From positions 1-21,527 of the forward strand of contig CAYLLR010000009.1 of assembly GCA_964384965.1 (NCBI GenBank): a stretch of DNA of 21,527 nt, in the 5' to 3' direction. Source of the DNA: GW2011-AR1 sp964384965 (GTDB taxonomy: Archaea > Nanobdellota > Nanobdellia > Pacearchaeales > GW2011-AR1). Positions 5,752 through 12,954 of this stretch are shown here, one piece after another; the first letter of the stretch is position 1, and each line of letters opens with the position of its first letter. A program made the translations under genes and the position numbers. The notes below the pieces were generated by a model. It was not told the DNA's origin and did no database searches. It saw only the letters and a program-made list of their open reading frames with translations.

Positions 5752-8232
5752 ATGGAAGAAAAATTAAAAAATTTGACAAAATTGAATCTAAGTGAGAATC
5801 AGCTCAAAGTAATTAAAGATAAATATCTTAAAGACTCTCCCACCGTCGAAGATTGGCTAAAGACAGTTTGCCACAATATTGCACTTTCAGAAATTTTGCA
5901 TTCTAAAAAAATTCCTGAAGAAGAAGTTTTTGAAGGGGTAAGATATGAAAAAATAGAGTACAATTCAAACGGGACTCCTGCAAAAATTTACTTGCTCCAT
6001 AAATCAATTTATGATCATAATGAGCGAAGTAAAAATTTTAAAAAATTTATTGAAAATCTTGAGAAAATTAACAAAAAAAACCCGGAAATTATTAAAAACA
6101 TTGAAGAAAAATTTTACAAGATATTATCAGAATTTCAATTTCTTCCTAATTCTCCAACATTAATGAATGCTGGGAGAGAACTACAACAACTGAGTGCCTG
6201 TTATGTTCTACCTGTAGAAGATTCTATAGAAAACATCTACGAGTCTGTGAAAAATATGGCCTTAATACATAAAAGTGGGGGAGGAACTGGTTTTTCATTT
6301 TCAAAATTGAGACCCTCCCAAGATTTAGTTAAGTCGACAAAAGGAGTTTCATCAGGGCCACTTTCTTTTATGCAAATTTTTGACAAATCTACCGAAGTTG
6401 TGAAGCAAGGAGGAACTAGAAGAGGAGCAAATATGGGTATCCTTCACTATACGCATCCAGATATTTTGGAGTTTATTGATATGAAAAAAACCCCGGGAGT
6501 TATGGAAAATTTTAATGTTTCTGTTTCAATAGATAAAAAATTTATGGATGCTGTAAAAAATAATCAAGAATATGATTTAATCAATCCTCGAAATAAAAAT
6601 ATCGTCGGAAAATTGAATGCCAAAGAAGTTTGGAAAAAACTAATTAAAGGGGCGTGGGAATCAGGGGACCCAGGAATAATAATAATAGATAGAATAAACA
6701 ACACCAAAAGCAATGCAACTCCTCATCTCGGACAGATTGAATCTACAAATCCGTGCGGAGAGCAACCTTTACTCCCTTATGAACCTTGTAATCTCGGTTC
6801 AATAAACCTCTCTAAGTTTGTAAATGAAGAACTTAAAGAATTTGATTATTTGAAACTAAAAGAAGTTATTGAAATCTCTACAAGATTTTTAGATAATGTT
6901 ATAGATATCAATTCTTACCCCATTCCTGAAATTGAGGATATTGCAAAGAAGACAAGAAGAATAGGTTTGGGAGTTATGGGGTGGGCAGAAGCATTAGTTA
7001 AAATGAGGATTCCTTATAACTCTGAAAAGGCACGGACCAAAGCAAAAGAGATTATGAAGTTAATTAATGATACTTGCCTAAAATATTCTGTTAAACTTGC
7101 TGAAGAAAGAGGGGTTTTTCCCGCATTTGAAGGAAGTATTTATGATAAAAACAGTCCATATTTTAGAGGAGAAGAATTTTATCCCAGACATTCTGCAAGA
7201 ACAACTATTGCTCCGACTGGAACAATCGGAATTACCGCGGGTCTCCAGGGTGCAGGAATAGAACCTTTCTTTGCGATAGTTTATACAAGGTATAATGCTG
7301 CGGGAATAGAAGCCCTAAAAAAAGGGGAAAAACCCTTAGAAAAAGACACCTTTTTCGAAGTCAATCCTTTGTTTGAAAAAATCGCAAAAGAAAATAATTA
7401 TTTTGGATTAGAAAAAGACAAACTTTATTTAAAAATTAGTGAAAATCACAAATCCCTCCTTGGAATTAAAGAAATACCAGAAAACATCCAAAAATTATTT
7501 CTAACTGCCCATGACCTAACACCAAAAGAACATATTTTAATGCAATGTGCATTTCAAGAACATACTGACAACGCCGTTTCTAAAACGGTGAACCTTAGAA
7601 ATGAAGCAACCCCAAAGGATGTTGAAGAGGTTTATACGCTTGCCTATGAAAACGGAGCTAAGGGAGTTACAATTTATAGGGATGGGAGCAAACAATTACA
7701 AGTTTTAAATTTGGGAAATAAAGATAAAAAAGAAATGAAAAAGAATCTTCCTGAATTTTCAGATTATTATCAGATAGAAACTGGACAAGGCCCAATACAT
7801 ATTCATATAAATTACAATGAAGAAAGAATTTCTAAAATCTTTGCAAATTTATCTCCCATAGGGACTGAAATTTCAGGAATGGCGACGGCACTTGCAATTG
7901 CTATCTCAAAATATCTTGAATTGGGAGGGGATCCAATAAGAATATTAAAACATCTGAATTCAATAAAATCTGAAAAACCTTATGGATTTGGGAAAAATAG
8001 GGTGGATTCCATCCCCCACGCATTTTCAATTGCAATAAGAAAACATTTGATAAAAACCGGAAAATTAAAACCCATCGAAAATGGATTCTCCGACGAAAAC
8101 GGGAAAGAAATCAAAATAGACAAAGATATGAAAAAATTGTATTGTTCTAAATGTTTTAGTTCTAATGTCGGAATGGTTTCAGGGTGTTCCGAACCAACAT
8201 GTTTTGACTGCGGATATAGTAAATGTAGTTGA
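5752..8232 (+). CDS. nrdJ: Adenosylcobalamin-dependent (class II) ribonucleotide reductase
   Basis: 826 residues. Reduces ribonucleotides to deoxyribonucleotides using adenosylcobalamin to make a thiyl radical. Visible landmarks: FLPNSPTLMNAG (130-141); redox Cys150; HKSGGGTGFSFSKLRP (173-188); QGGTRRGANMG (219-229); the active-site string NPCGEQPLLPYEPCNLGSIN (333-352), with N333, C335 (thiyl) and E337, and redox partner C346; APTGTIGIT (487-495). The C-terminal region (about 680-770) aligns with the TSCPD-type domain but lacks the usual Cys-Pro. The tail has six cysteines (798, 801, 812, 817, 820, 825), likely a zinc ribbon or redox shuttle. No N-terminal ATP-cone is present, so dATP control may rest on NrdR. 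It is translationally abutted to nrdR. The downstream cobO and nearby thioredoxin supply cofactor and reductant. Confidence 0.95.
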   Translation: MEEKLKNLTKLNLSENQLKVIKDKYLKDSPTVEDWLKTVCHNIALSEILHSKKIPEEEVFEGVRYEKIEYNSNGTPAKIYLLHKSIYDHNERSKNFKKFIENLEKINKKNPEIIKNIEEKFYKILSEFQFLPNSPTLMNAGRELQQLSACYVLPVEDSIENIYESVKNMALIHKSGGGTGFSFSKLRPSQDLVKSTKGVSSGPLSFMQIFDKSTEVVKQGGTRRGANMGILHYTHPDILEFIDMKKTPGVMENFNVSVSIDKKFMDAVKNNQEYDLINPRNKNIVGKLNAKEVWKKLIKGAWESGDPGIIIIDRINNTKSNATPHLGQIESTNPCGEQPLLPYEPCNLGSINLSKFVNEELKEFDYLKLKEVIEISTRFLDNVIDINSYPIPEIEDIAKKTRRIGLGVMGWAEALVKMRIPYNSEKARTKAKEIMKLINDTCLKYSVKLAEERGVFPAFEGSIYDKNSPYFRGEEFYPRHSARTTIAPTGTIGITAGLQGAGIEPFFAIVYTRYNAAGIEALKKGEKPLEKDTFFEVNPLFEKIAKENNYFGLEKDKLYLKISENHKSLLGIKEIPENIQKLFLTAHDLTPKEHILMQCAFQEHTDNAVSKTVNLRNEATPKDVEEVYTLAYENGAKGVTIYRDGSKQLQVLNLGNKDKKEMKKNLPEFSDYYQIETGQGPIHIHINYNEERISKIFANLSPIGTEISGMATALAIAISKYLELGGDPIRILKHLNSIKSEKPYGFGKNRVDSIPHAFSIAIRKHLIKTGKLKPIENGFSDENGKEIKIDKDMKKLYCSKCFSSNVGMVSGCSEPTCFDCGYSKCS

Positions 8233-8355
8233 ATAAATTTTTAATTATAAAGATATTAAAAAGGAGAGTATTAAATCTAAAGGGAATCTTAAAAAGACAT
8301 TTGAAAAATAAACAAATAAATGAAAATAATTTTTCAAAACTCTTTATGAATAGGG

Positions 8356-8442
8356 ATGCCTCTTAAAAAAGGTCAAATTAACCCAAAATTCTTTAATAAA
8401 ATAATTCCCCCAAAAAATGCAAAATTAGATAAATTTATTTAA
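8356..8442 (+). CDS. Possible 28-residue microprotein between nrdJ and the cobO cluster
   Basis: ATG at 8356 opens MPLKKGQINPKFFNKIIPPK and stops at 8442. It is Lys/Pro-rich with no membrane segment. No Shine-Dalgarno or well-placed TATA is visible, and its last codons overlap the TATA box of the next gene, so chance is likely. The rest of the 232-base gap (8233-8464) is AT-rich; it contains a stray AAGGAG at 8273 with no good start after it, and I see nothing else. Confidence 0.15.
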   Translation: MPLKKGQINPKFFNKIIPPKNAKLDKFI

Positions 8443-8443
8443 A
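8434..8443 (+). promoter_or_regulatory. TATA box for the unknown-cobO cluster
   Basis: TTTATTTAAA, centred 26.5 bases before the ATG at 8465. It favours that ATG over the in-frame TTG at 8444, which directly abuts the box and would lie upstream of the predicted transcript. Confidence 0.55.
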
Positions 8444-8464
8444 TTGAAGAGATGTTTTTTTAAT

Positions 8465-9007
8465 ATGCAAAATAAGGAAAGAGGATTAATAGTCTCTGAA
8501 TTTGTTAAGGATGGTTATATTGTAGGACAAAATAATTTAGATTCTATTTTCAATAATGAAATCCTGGTTTTAATTAATCCTTTTATTTACCCTGGAGAAG
8601 GAAAAATTCCAGAAAATAAATACCATAAAAAAGTATTTGATGTTTTGTTGAGTGACAAGAAACCCCTAATTGTCATTGGGGATATTGGAATTCATGAGGC
8701 ATTGATAAAAACTATTTTGTCTTATCCGAAAACCCCTCGGATATTTTATTCAATTGAATTGTATGAAAAAACCAATAAACTTGAATCAATTTTGAGAAAT
8801 ATTCTTGAAAAAATAACTCCCAAAAAAATTTTATTGGCAGATTCTATGAGTAAATTTACTCAATCAGAACTTGAAAAAAATAATGATTGGGATATAGAAT
8901 TCCTTTCTTATTCTGAAGAATTATTTTTATCTTTAAGAAAAAAATACAATGTTAAATTATCACCTTTACTGAAAAATTTGGAGACGAAATATAATGGGGG
9001 CGGATAA
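8465..9007 (+). CDS. Hypothetical protein overlapping cobO
   Basis: 180 residues from the ATG at 8465, chosen because the TATA box predicts transcription starting there; an upstream in-frame TTG at 8444 would add seven residues. Alternating hydrophobic strands and helices (EILVLINPFI, KPLIVIGDIG, TPRIFYSIEL, KKILLADSM) look like a Rossmann-type alpha/beta fold. There is no P-loop, metal site or membrane helix. Its last 14 bases overlap the cobO start, so the two are translationally coupled. That tight link to corrinoid adenosyltransferase, just after B12-dependent nrdJ, makes a role in corrinoid handling or cofactor delivery possible, but this is inference from position alone. I do not recognise the family. 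Confidence 0.8.
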   Translation: MQNKERGLIVSEFVKDGYIVGQNNLDSIFNNEILVLINPFIYPGEGKIPENKYHKKVFDVLLSDKKPLIVIGDIGIHEALIKTILSYPKTPRIFYSIELYEKTNKLESILRNILEKITPKKILLADSMSKFTQSELEKNNDWDIEFLSYSEELFLSLRKKYNVKLSPLLKNLETKYNGGG

Positions 9008-9524
9008 ATCGAAACTTGGGCTTGTCCATATTTATACTGGAAAAGGCAAAGGAAAAACCTCTGCGGGCATAGGGCTTTTGATTCGCGCTCTTGGAAGAGG
9101 TCTCAAAGTAAAGATAATTCAATTATTTAAAAGGAATACTGGAGAACAATTCTTTTTTGAAAATTTGGGGGTTAAGTATTTGCAATTTAAACCTCTTCAC
9201 CCCTATTTTAAAAAATATGACTTTAACCAACTTGAAAATTTAAAAAAAGAATTTTTAGAATTTTGGAATGAATCTTTAAAGGATATCGAGAATTATGATT
9301 TAATTTTAATTGACGAAATAGGTCCAGGAATTAATTGGGAAATAATTTCTGAAAATTTGATTTTTAAATTGATCGAGAATAAACCAAAAAACCTTGAATT
9401 GATTTTAACTGGAAGGGATTTTCCTTCTTCGATAATTGAAAAAGCAGATTATGTTTCCGAAATAAAAAAAATAAAACACCCTTATGATAAAGGAATTCTT
9501 GCGAGAGAGGGAGTTGAATACTAA
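8994..9524 (+). CDS. cobO: ATP:corrinoid adenosyltransferase (CobO/BtuR family)
   Basis: 176 residues. Transfers the adenosyl group of ATP to reduced cobalamin, making adenosylcobalamin. The P-loop GKGKGKTS is at 16-23, the Walker B-like LILIDEI at 103-109, TGRDFP at 139-144, and the family ending KHPYDKGILAREGVEY at 161-176, so the protein is complete. A GGAG at 8980-8983 is a plausible ribosome binding site. The start overlaps the preceding gene by 14 bases, and the stop shares one base with the next ATG (TAATG). No cobalamin biosynthesis genes are visible, so a salvage role feeding NrdJ is the natural reading. Confidence 0.93.
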   Translation: MGADKSKLGLVHIYTGKGKGKTSAGIGLLIRALGRGLKVKIIQLFKRNTGEQFFFENLGVKYLQFKPLHPYFKKYDFNQLENLKKEFLEFWNESLKDIENYDLILIDEIGPGINWEIISENLIFKLIENKPKNLELILTGRDFPSSIIEKADYVSEIKKIKHPYDKGILAREGVEY

Positions 9525-9811
9525 TGATTGCAATAATTTTGATGATAATGGATTTAATTTCTCTTACTGCTTTAACACTTGTTCAATTTAAAATTGATTT
9601 CTCATTCCAGTTGTTCATCATTTCTTCCTTCTACTTAATTGGTAAAGGATTTTTATTCAAAGATTTTATGAGCATTATTGATTCTTTTATCGGTTTTTAT
9701 CTTCTTATTGCTTTTCTTTTTGGAATCACTTCTTTTTTTTATTGGATAATTCTTGGATGGTTTATGTATAAATTATTTTTTACCATTCTATTCAATGCAA
9801 TTAAGTTTTAA
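9524..9811 (+). CDS. Small integral membrane protein coupled to cobO
   Basis: 95 residues, almost wholly hydrophobic. Likely membrane helices lie at about 2-22, 27-45, 51-69 and 71-91, with Lys-containing loops (KGFLFKDF). Its ATG overlaps the cobO stop as TAATG, so translation is coupled to cobO. I recognise no family. Position suggests a membrane partner for corrinoid uptake or retention, but nothing in the sequence proves that and no transporter motif is visible. The promoter of the next gene overlaps its last codons, so the unit that starts at 8465 probably ends here. Confidence 0.75.
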   Translation: MIAIILMIMDLISLTALTLVQFKIDFSFQLFIISSFYLIGKGFLFKDFMSIIDSFIGFYLLIAFLFGITSFFYWIILGWFMYKLFFTILFNAIKF

Positions 9812-9813
9812 AA
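9806..9813 (+). promoter_or_regulatory. TATA box for the NMP-kinase-like gene
   Basis: TTTTAAAA, centred 26.5 bases before the ATG at 9836 and overlapping the stop codon of the membrane-protein gene. No Shine-Dalgarno precedes the ATG, in line with a leaderless transcript. Confidence 0.5.
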
Positions 9814-9835
9814 CTCCTATACCTTTTTTTCATTT

Positions 9836-10420
9836 ATGATAATCGGAATAACTGGAACTTTGGCTGCCGGCAAAGGAACCATCGTTGAATATCTTAAATC
9901 TCATGGATTTAAACATTATTCCGTTAGAGATTTTTTAATTAAAGAAATTGAAAAAAGAGGAATGGTTGTTAATAGGGATTCCATGGTTTTAATTGCCGAC
10001 GATTTAAGAAAAAAGAACTCTCCAGGTTATCTTGCTGAAAAAATTTATGAAAATGTTCAGAAGGGGGGAGGCGACGCAGTAATTGAAAGTTTAAGATCCG
10101 TCGGAGAGGTTGAAGTTCTTAAAAAAAAAGAAAATTTTTATCTTTTCAGTGTAGATGCAGAGATTAATTTAAGATATAAAAGAGCTGTTAAAAGAAAAGG
10201 GGTAACTGATGAAATTAATTTTGAAAAGTTTATTTCTGACGAAAAGAAGGAAATGGAAAATGAAGACCTTTCTAAAGGAAACATAAAAAAGTGTATGGAA
10301 ATGGCAGATTTTAAATTTAAAAATAATGGAACTTTTGAAGAATTATATGAAAAAGTTGAAAGGGTATTAGAGAAAATAAATGCAAATAGAGAGAAAAAAT
10401 CGAACTTCATCAAATTCTGA
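9836..10420 (+). CDS. P-loop nucleotide/nucleoside monophosphate kinase-like protein
   Basis: 194 residues. The P-loop GTLAAGKGT is at 7-15. It is followed by FKHYSVRDFLIKEIEKRG (25-42) and NRDSMVLIADDLRKKNSPGY (46-65), then IESLRSVGEVEVL (83-95) and a late NNGTFEEL (163-170). This layout resembles the dephospho-CoA-kinase/UPF0200-like P-loop group and the kinase-like half found with dCMP deaminases in other genomes. No deaminase domain is present here. A role in dNMP phosphorylation would fit the neighbouring nrdJ, tmk and thyA genes, but the substrate cannot be read from sequence. Dephospho-CoA kinase or an archaeal regulatory P-loop protein are alternatives. It is convergent with tmk across a 140-base AT-rich gap containing T-tracts on both strands. 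Confidence 0.75.
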   Translation: MIIGITGTLAAGKGTIVEYLKSHGFKHYSVRDFLIKEIEKRGMVVNRDSMVLIADDLRKKNSPGYLAEKIYENVQKGGGDAVIESLRSVGEVEVLKKKENFYLFSVDAEINLRYKRAVKRKGVTDEINFEKFISDEKKEMENEDLSKGNIKKCMEMADFKFKNNGTFEELYEKVERVLEKINANREKKSNFIKF

Positions 10421-10560
10421 TGTGTATATAAAATTAATTTTTTGTCTGGACTAAAAAATATTGATTTTTCTGGGAAAGATAATTAGTTGAAATCTCATAT
10501 TACCTTAAAAAATTCAATTCATTTAAAATTAAATACAAGGGATTTAGTTCCCATAAAAGA

Positions 10561-11181
10561 CTAAATTTTAAATAATCTATCGATGTGAGGTTTCATTAAA
10601 GATTTCATTTCTTCTATTCCATTTTCAATATATGGAATAACAACATAATTTTTTGGATTTTGGTTTGCAATTTCTAAATACCCTTCTCTTGCTCTCTTAT
10701 AAAATTCCAATTTAGCATAAGACATTCTATTATGTTCAATCTCTTTTGATAATCCAACCACCGGGTCAATATCTATAATAAAAACTAAATCTGGTTTATA
10801 TCCAAAAGTTGATTCATTATTTAATTTTTTAATTAAACTCAAATCAATCCCTCTTCCATAACCCTGATATGCAAGAGATGTATCTCCTGACCTATCCTGA
10901 CCGATGGAGATTCCTTTTTTCAATCTCGGAATTATCCATTCTGAATACAGTTGGGACCTTGAGGCTTCAAAAAGCAGAAGTTCGGTCCAAGAATTCATGT
11001 TCTTATTTTCTTTATCAAGAAGGACACCTCTTACTTTTTCAGAAAGAATAGTTCCCCCAGGCTCTCTTGTAACTTCAAAGGGAATTTCTTTATTCAGAAG
11101 ATATTCTTGATAAATTTTAAGAAAAGTAGATTTTCCAGACCCTTCACCTCCTTCCCACCAGATTAATTTCCCTTTTTTCAT
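10561..11181 (-). CDS. tmk: Thymidylate kinase
   Basis: 206 residues. Phosphorylates dTMP to dTDP. The P-loop EGGEGSGKST is at 10-19, the TREPGGT motif at 38-44, LLLFEASRSQLY at 68-79, the DR motif in GQDRSGDTSLAYQGYGRG at 94-111, and the late LEFYKRAREGYLEIA at 158-172. All are in family order and the length is normal. The DR is followed by Ser-Gly rather than the more usual Tyr. It lies 88 bases downstream of thyA on the same strand, so the two enzymes of dTMP synthesis and activation are paired. A TATA box 26.5 bases before its start suggests its own leaderless transcript rather than strict dependence on thyA. Confidence 0.93.
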   Translation of the reverse strand: MKKGKLIWWEGGEGSGKSTFLKIYQEYLLNKEIPFEVTREPGGTILSEKVRGVLLDKENKNMNSWTELLLFEASRSQLYSEWIIPRLKKGISIGQDRSGDTSLAYQGYGRGIDLSLIKKLNNESTFGYKPDLVFIIDIDPVVGLSKEIEHNRMSYAKLEFYKRAREGYLEIANQNPKNYVVIPYIENGIEEMKSLMKPHIDRLFKI

Positions 11182-11202
11182 TTTCTTTAAACTTAAATCC
11201 TG

Positions 11203-11212
11203 TTTTTAAAAA
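11203..11212 (-). promoter_or_regulatory. TATA box for tmk
   Basis: TTTTTAAAAA, self-complementary, centred 26.5 bases upstream of the tmk ATG at 11181 on the minus strand. It gives leaderless geometry. Confidence 0.5.
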
Positions 11213-11269
11213 TCTCTTTAACCTATTATGTATATTAGAGTTGTATTTTAGATAAAGATTTATTGACAA

Positions 11270-12373
11270 TTAGACTGCAACGGGCGGAAAAATTATCCTT
11301 TTTTGTGGGCGGTATTCTTCGAACTTGGTGTCTGAATACTTCCAATCAAAAATAGTCCTAAAATTTTCTGTTTTTATTTTGGGTAATTTTCCGGGTTTTC
11401 TTAATAATTGTTCTTTTACCTTGTTTATTTGATTATTATATATATGAACGTCTCCTAATTGCCCAATTAATTTTCCCTCTTTCAGTTTTGATTCTTTCGC
11501 TAATAAGTGCAACATTAAACCATATCCTGCAATATTAAAAGGTAAACCTAAAGGAGTATCTACGGACCTTTGTTCCCAGATTAAATTTAGTTTGTTATTT
11601 ATTACAATTATTTGAAATGAATAATGACATGGGGGTAAAGCCATTTTACCACCCTGAATATCTACCGGATTCCATGCAGAAACTATCATTCTTCGGTCAT
11701 CTGGATTTGATTTTAATTTATTCACAACATTTTTTAACTGGTCAATCCCTCTTCCAGTGTAATCTCCATCATATCCAAAATACCTCGCGCCAAAGTGTCT
11801 CCACAAAAATCCATATATGGGTCCTAAATCTCTTATAGCATATTGACCGAATTTTTGTACAAAACCAATTTTGGTTTGTTTCCCCCTTTCATCCCATTCA
11901 GAAACTAATTCTTCCAAATCTGATTTACTAACATTTATCCTTAAATGTCCTTGGTTATTTTTTGTAAAATATGAATCCGCTTTTTTTACTAATTCCTTGA
12001 ACCTGCCATGGACTCTTTCTTCCGGAACACTTCTTTTAAATTCAGAATAAATTTCCAAAAAATCTCTTGTTAAATTATTTTTTTCATTTGATAAATCATA
12101 TTTAAATAATTCACATAGATTACACCAATCATCCCAGATATGAACTCCTTTATTTCTTAACCAATTTTTATCTGTAATTCCCTTTATAAAAAATTCTGTT
12201 TCAGCAAGAACTCCCTTAGTATAAATTTTTCTTGTTGTTAACAATGGGAATCCTTCGGACATATCGTGTTCAAATTTTTCTCCGGCGATGGCAATCGTGC
12301 CCATTCCTGTTCTGTTTTCTTTTTTCTCTCCTTCTGTCAAAATTTTATCAAGAATTCTTAAATACTCTTTCAT
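11270..12373 (-). CDS. thyA: Thymidylate synthase with an enlarged small-domain insertion
   Basis: 367 residues from the ATG at 12373. Makes dTMP from dUMP with methylenetetrahydrofolate. Landmarks: MKEYLRILDKIL start, ENRTGMGT (19-26), W80 in HIWDDW, DLGPIYGFLWRHFGA (182-196), DDRRMIVSAWNP (225-236), catalytic C249 in LPPCHYSFQI, EQRSVDTPLGLPFNIAGYG (267-285) and GDVHIYNNQ (307-315). N280 fits dUMP rather than dCMP. An upstream in-frame ATG at 12415 would add 14 residues, but the TATA box at 12396-12405 lies inside that extension. A helix-rich insertion at about 85-175 makes it longer than the 264-residue E. coli enzyme and larger than the insertion in the 316-residue Lactobacillus casei one. 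It is divergent from thioredoxin and followed by tmk. Confidence 0.95.
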   Translation of the reverse strand: MKEYLRILDKILTEGEKKENRTGMGTIAIAGEKFEHDMSEGFPLLTTRKIYTKGVLAETEFFIKGITDKNWLRNKGVHIWDDWCNLCELFKYDLSNEKNNLTRDFLEIYSEFKRSVPEERVHGRFKELVKKADSYFTKNNQGHLRINVSKSDLEELVSEWDERGKQTKIGFVQKFGQYAIRDLGPIYGFLWRHFGARYFGYDGDYTGRGIDQLKNVVNKLKSNPDDRRMIVSAWNPVDIQGGKMALPPCHYSFQIIVINNKLNLIWEQRSVDTPLGLPFNIAGYGLMLHLLAKESKLKEGKLIGQLGDVHIYNNQINKVKEQLLRKPGKLPKIKTENFRTIFDWKYSDTKFEEYRPQKRIIFPPVAV

Positions 12374-12395
12374 ATTTTTAATAAGACTTGTCTCC

Positions 12396-12405
12396 TTTAT
12401 ATAAA
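12396..12405 (-). promoter_or_regulatory. TATA box for thyA, deciding its start
   Basis: TTTATATAAA, centred 27.5 bases upstream of the ATG at 12373 on the minus strand. It implies that the longer ORF start at 12415 is not transcribed. Confidence 0.6.
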
Positions 12406-12430
12406 TTATTGACAATTTTAAACATAAAAT

Positions 12431-12438
12431 TTTATAAA
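12431..12438 (+). promoter_or_regulatory. TATA box for the thioredoxin gene
   Basis: TTTATAAA, centred 25.5 bases before the ATG at 12460. It is back to back with the thyA promoter in an 86-base divergent region. Confidence 0.6.
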
Positions 12439-12459
12439 TAATTTTTTCTTAGAAAACTG

Positions 12460-12786
12460 ATGACAGGAAATGACATCGTACCCGAATTAACTAATGGAGA
12501 ATTCGAATCTTTTATAAAAGAAGGATTTGTTTTTCTGGATTTTTTCGCAGAATGGTGCATGCCTTGCACAATGATGTCCCCTATTATCGATGATTTGTCG
12601 GAAGAATTTAAAGGGAAAATTAAGTTTGGAAAGATTAATGTGGAAGAGAATCAAAAAATTGCTCAAAAATATGGGATTTCTTCAATTCCAACTTTTCTTT
12701 TTTTTAAGAATAATGAAATTTTAGAAAGATTTTCTGGTGCGATAAACCAAGATGAGTTAAGTAAAATTTTAAAGAAACATTTATAA
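12460..12786 (+). CDS. trx: Thioredoxin
   Basis: 108 residues, typical thioredoxin length. Reduces protein disulphides in the cytoplasm. The active site is AEWCMPC (Met in place of the common Gly), preceded by FVFLDFFAEW and followed by INVEENQKIAQKYGISSIPT, with the conserved cis-proline in SIPT, then FLFFKNNEILERFSG. There is no signal peptide. In this neighbourhood a natural client is NrdJ, whose C-terminal cysteines need re-reduction after each turnover; that pairing is inference. It has its own TATA box and is divergent from thyA. No thioredoxin reductase is in the window. Confidence 0.93.
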   Translation: MTGNDIVPELTNGEFESFIKEGFVFLDFFAEWCMPCTMMSPIIDDLSEEFKGKIKFGKINVEENQKIAQKYGISSIPTFLFFKNNEILERFSGAINQDELSKILKKHL

Positions 12787-12924
12787 TTTATTTGGCTTTT
12801 CTGAAAAAAGATAATAAAATTTCTTCTTATTTTGGAGGATTTTTTATTTGCGATTCCATTAAATATTAAAATAAATTTTTTTAATAATTTGCCTGCCATT
12901 AATAAAATATTTATTTAGAAACTC

Positions 12925-12932
12925 TTTTAAAC
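12925..12932 (+). promoter_or_regulatory. TATA box for tRNA-Lys
   Basis: TTTTAAAC, centred 26.5 bases upstream of the first tRNA base at 12955. Confidence 0.45.
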
Positions 12933-12954
12933 CAAAATTAATTTAGTGAGATAT

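Noticed and set aside
8444..8464. TTG start for the gene before cobO
   Set aside because: It directly abuts the TATA box at 8434-8443 and would lie upstream of the predicted transcript start; the ATG at 8465 sits exactly where a leaderless start is expected.
8233..8464. Cobalamin riboswitch before the cobO unit
   Set aside because: No B12-box-like or GC-rich structured element is visible; the gap is plain AT-rich sequence and the gene has a leaderless promoter.
12374..12415. Longer thyA N-terminus from the ATG at 12415
   Set aside because: The extra 14 residues are outside the family's normal start (MKEYLRILDKIL) and contain the gene's own TATA box.
11260..12418. Direct repeat TTATTGACAATT on both sides of thyA, as if flanking a mobile segment
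   Set aside because: A 12-base repeat in 21 kb of AT-rich DNA is expected many times by chance; no transposase, inverted ends or composition shift is seen.
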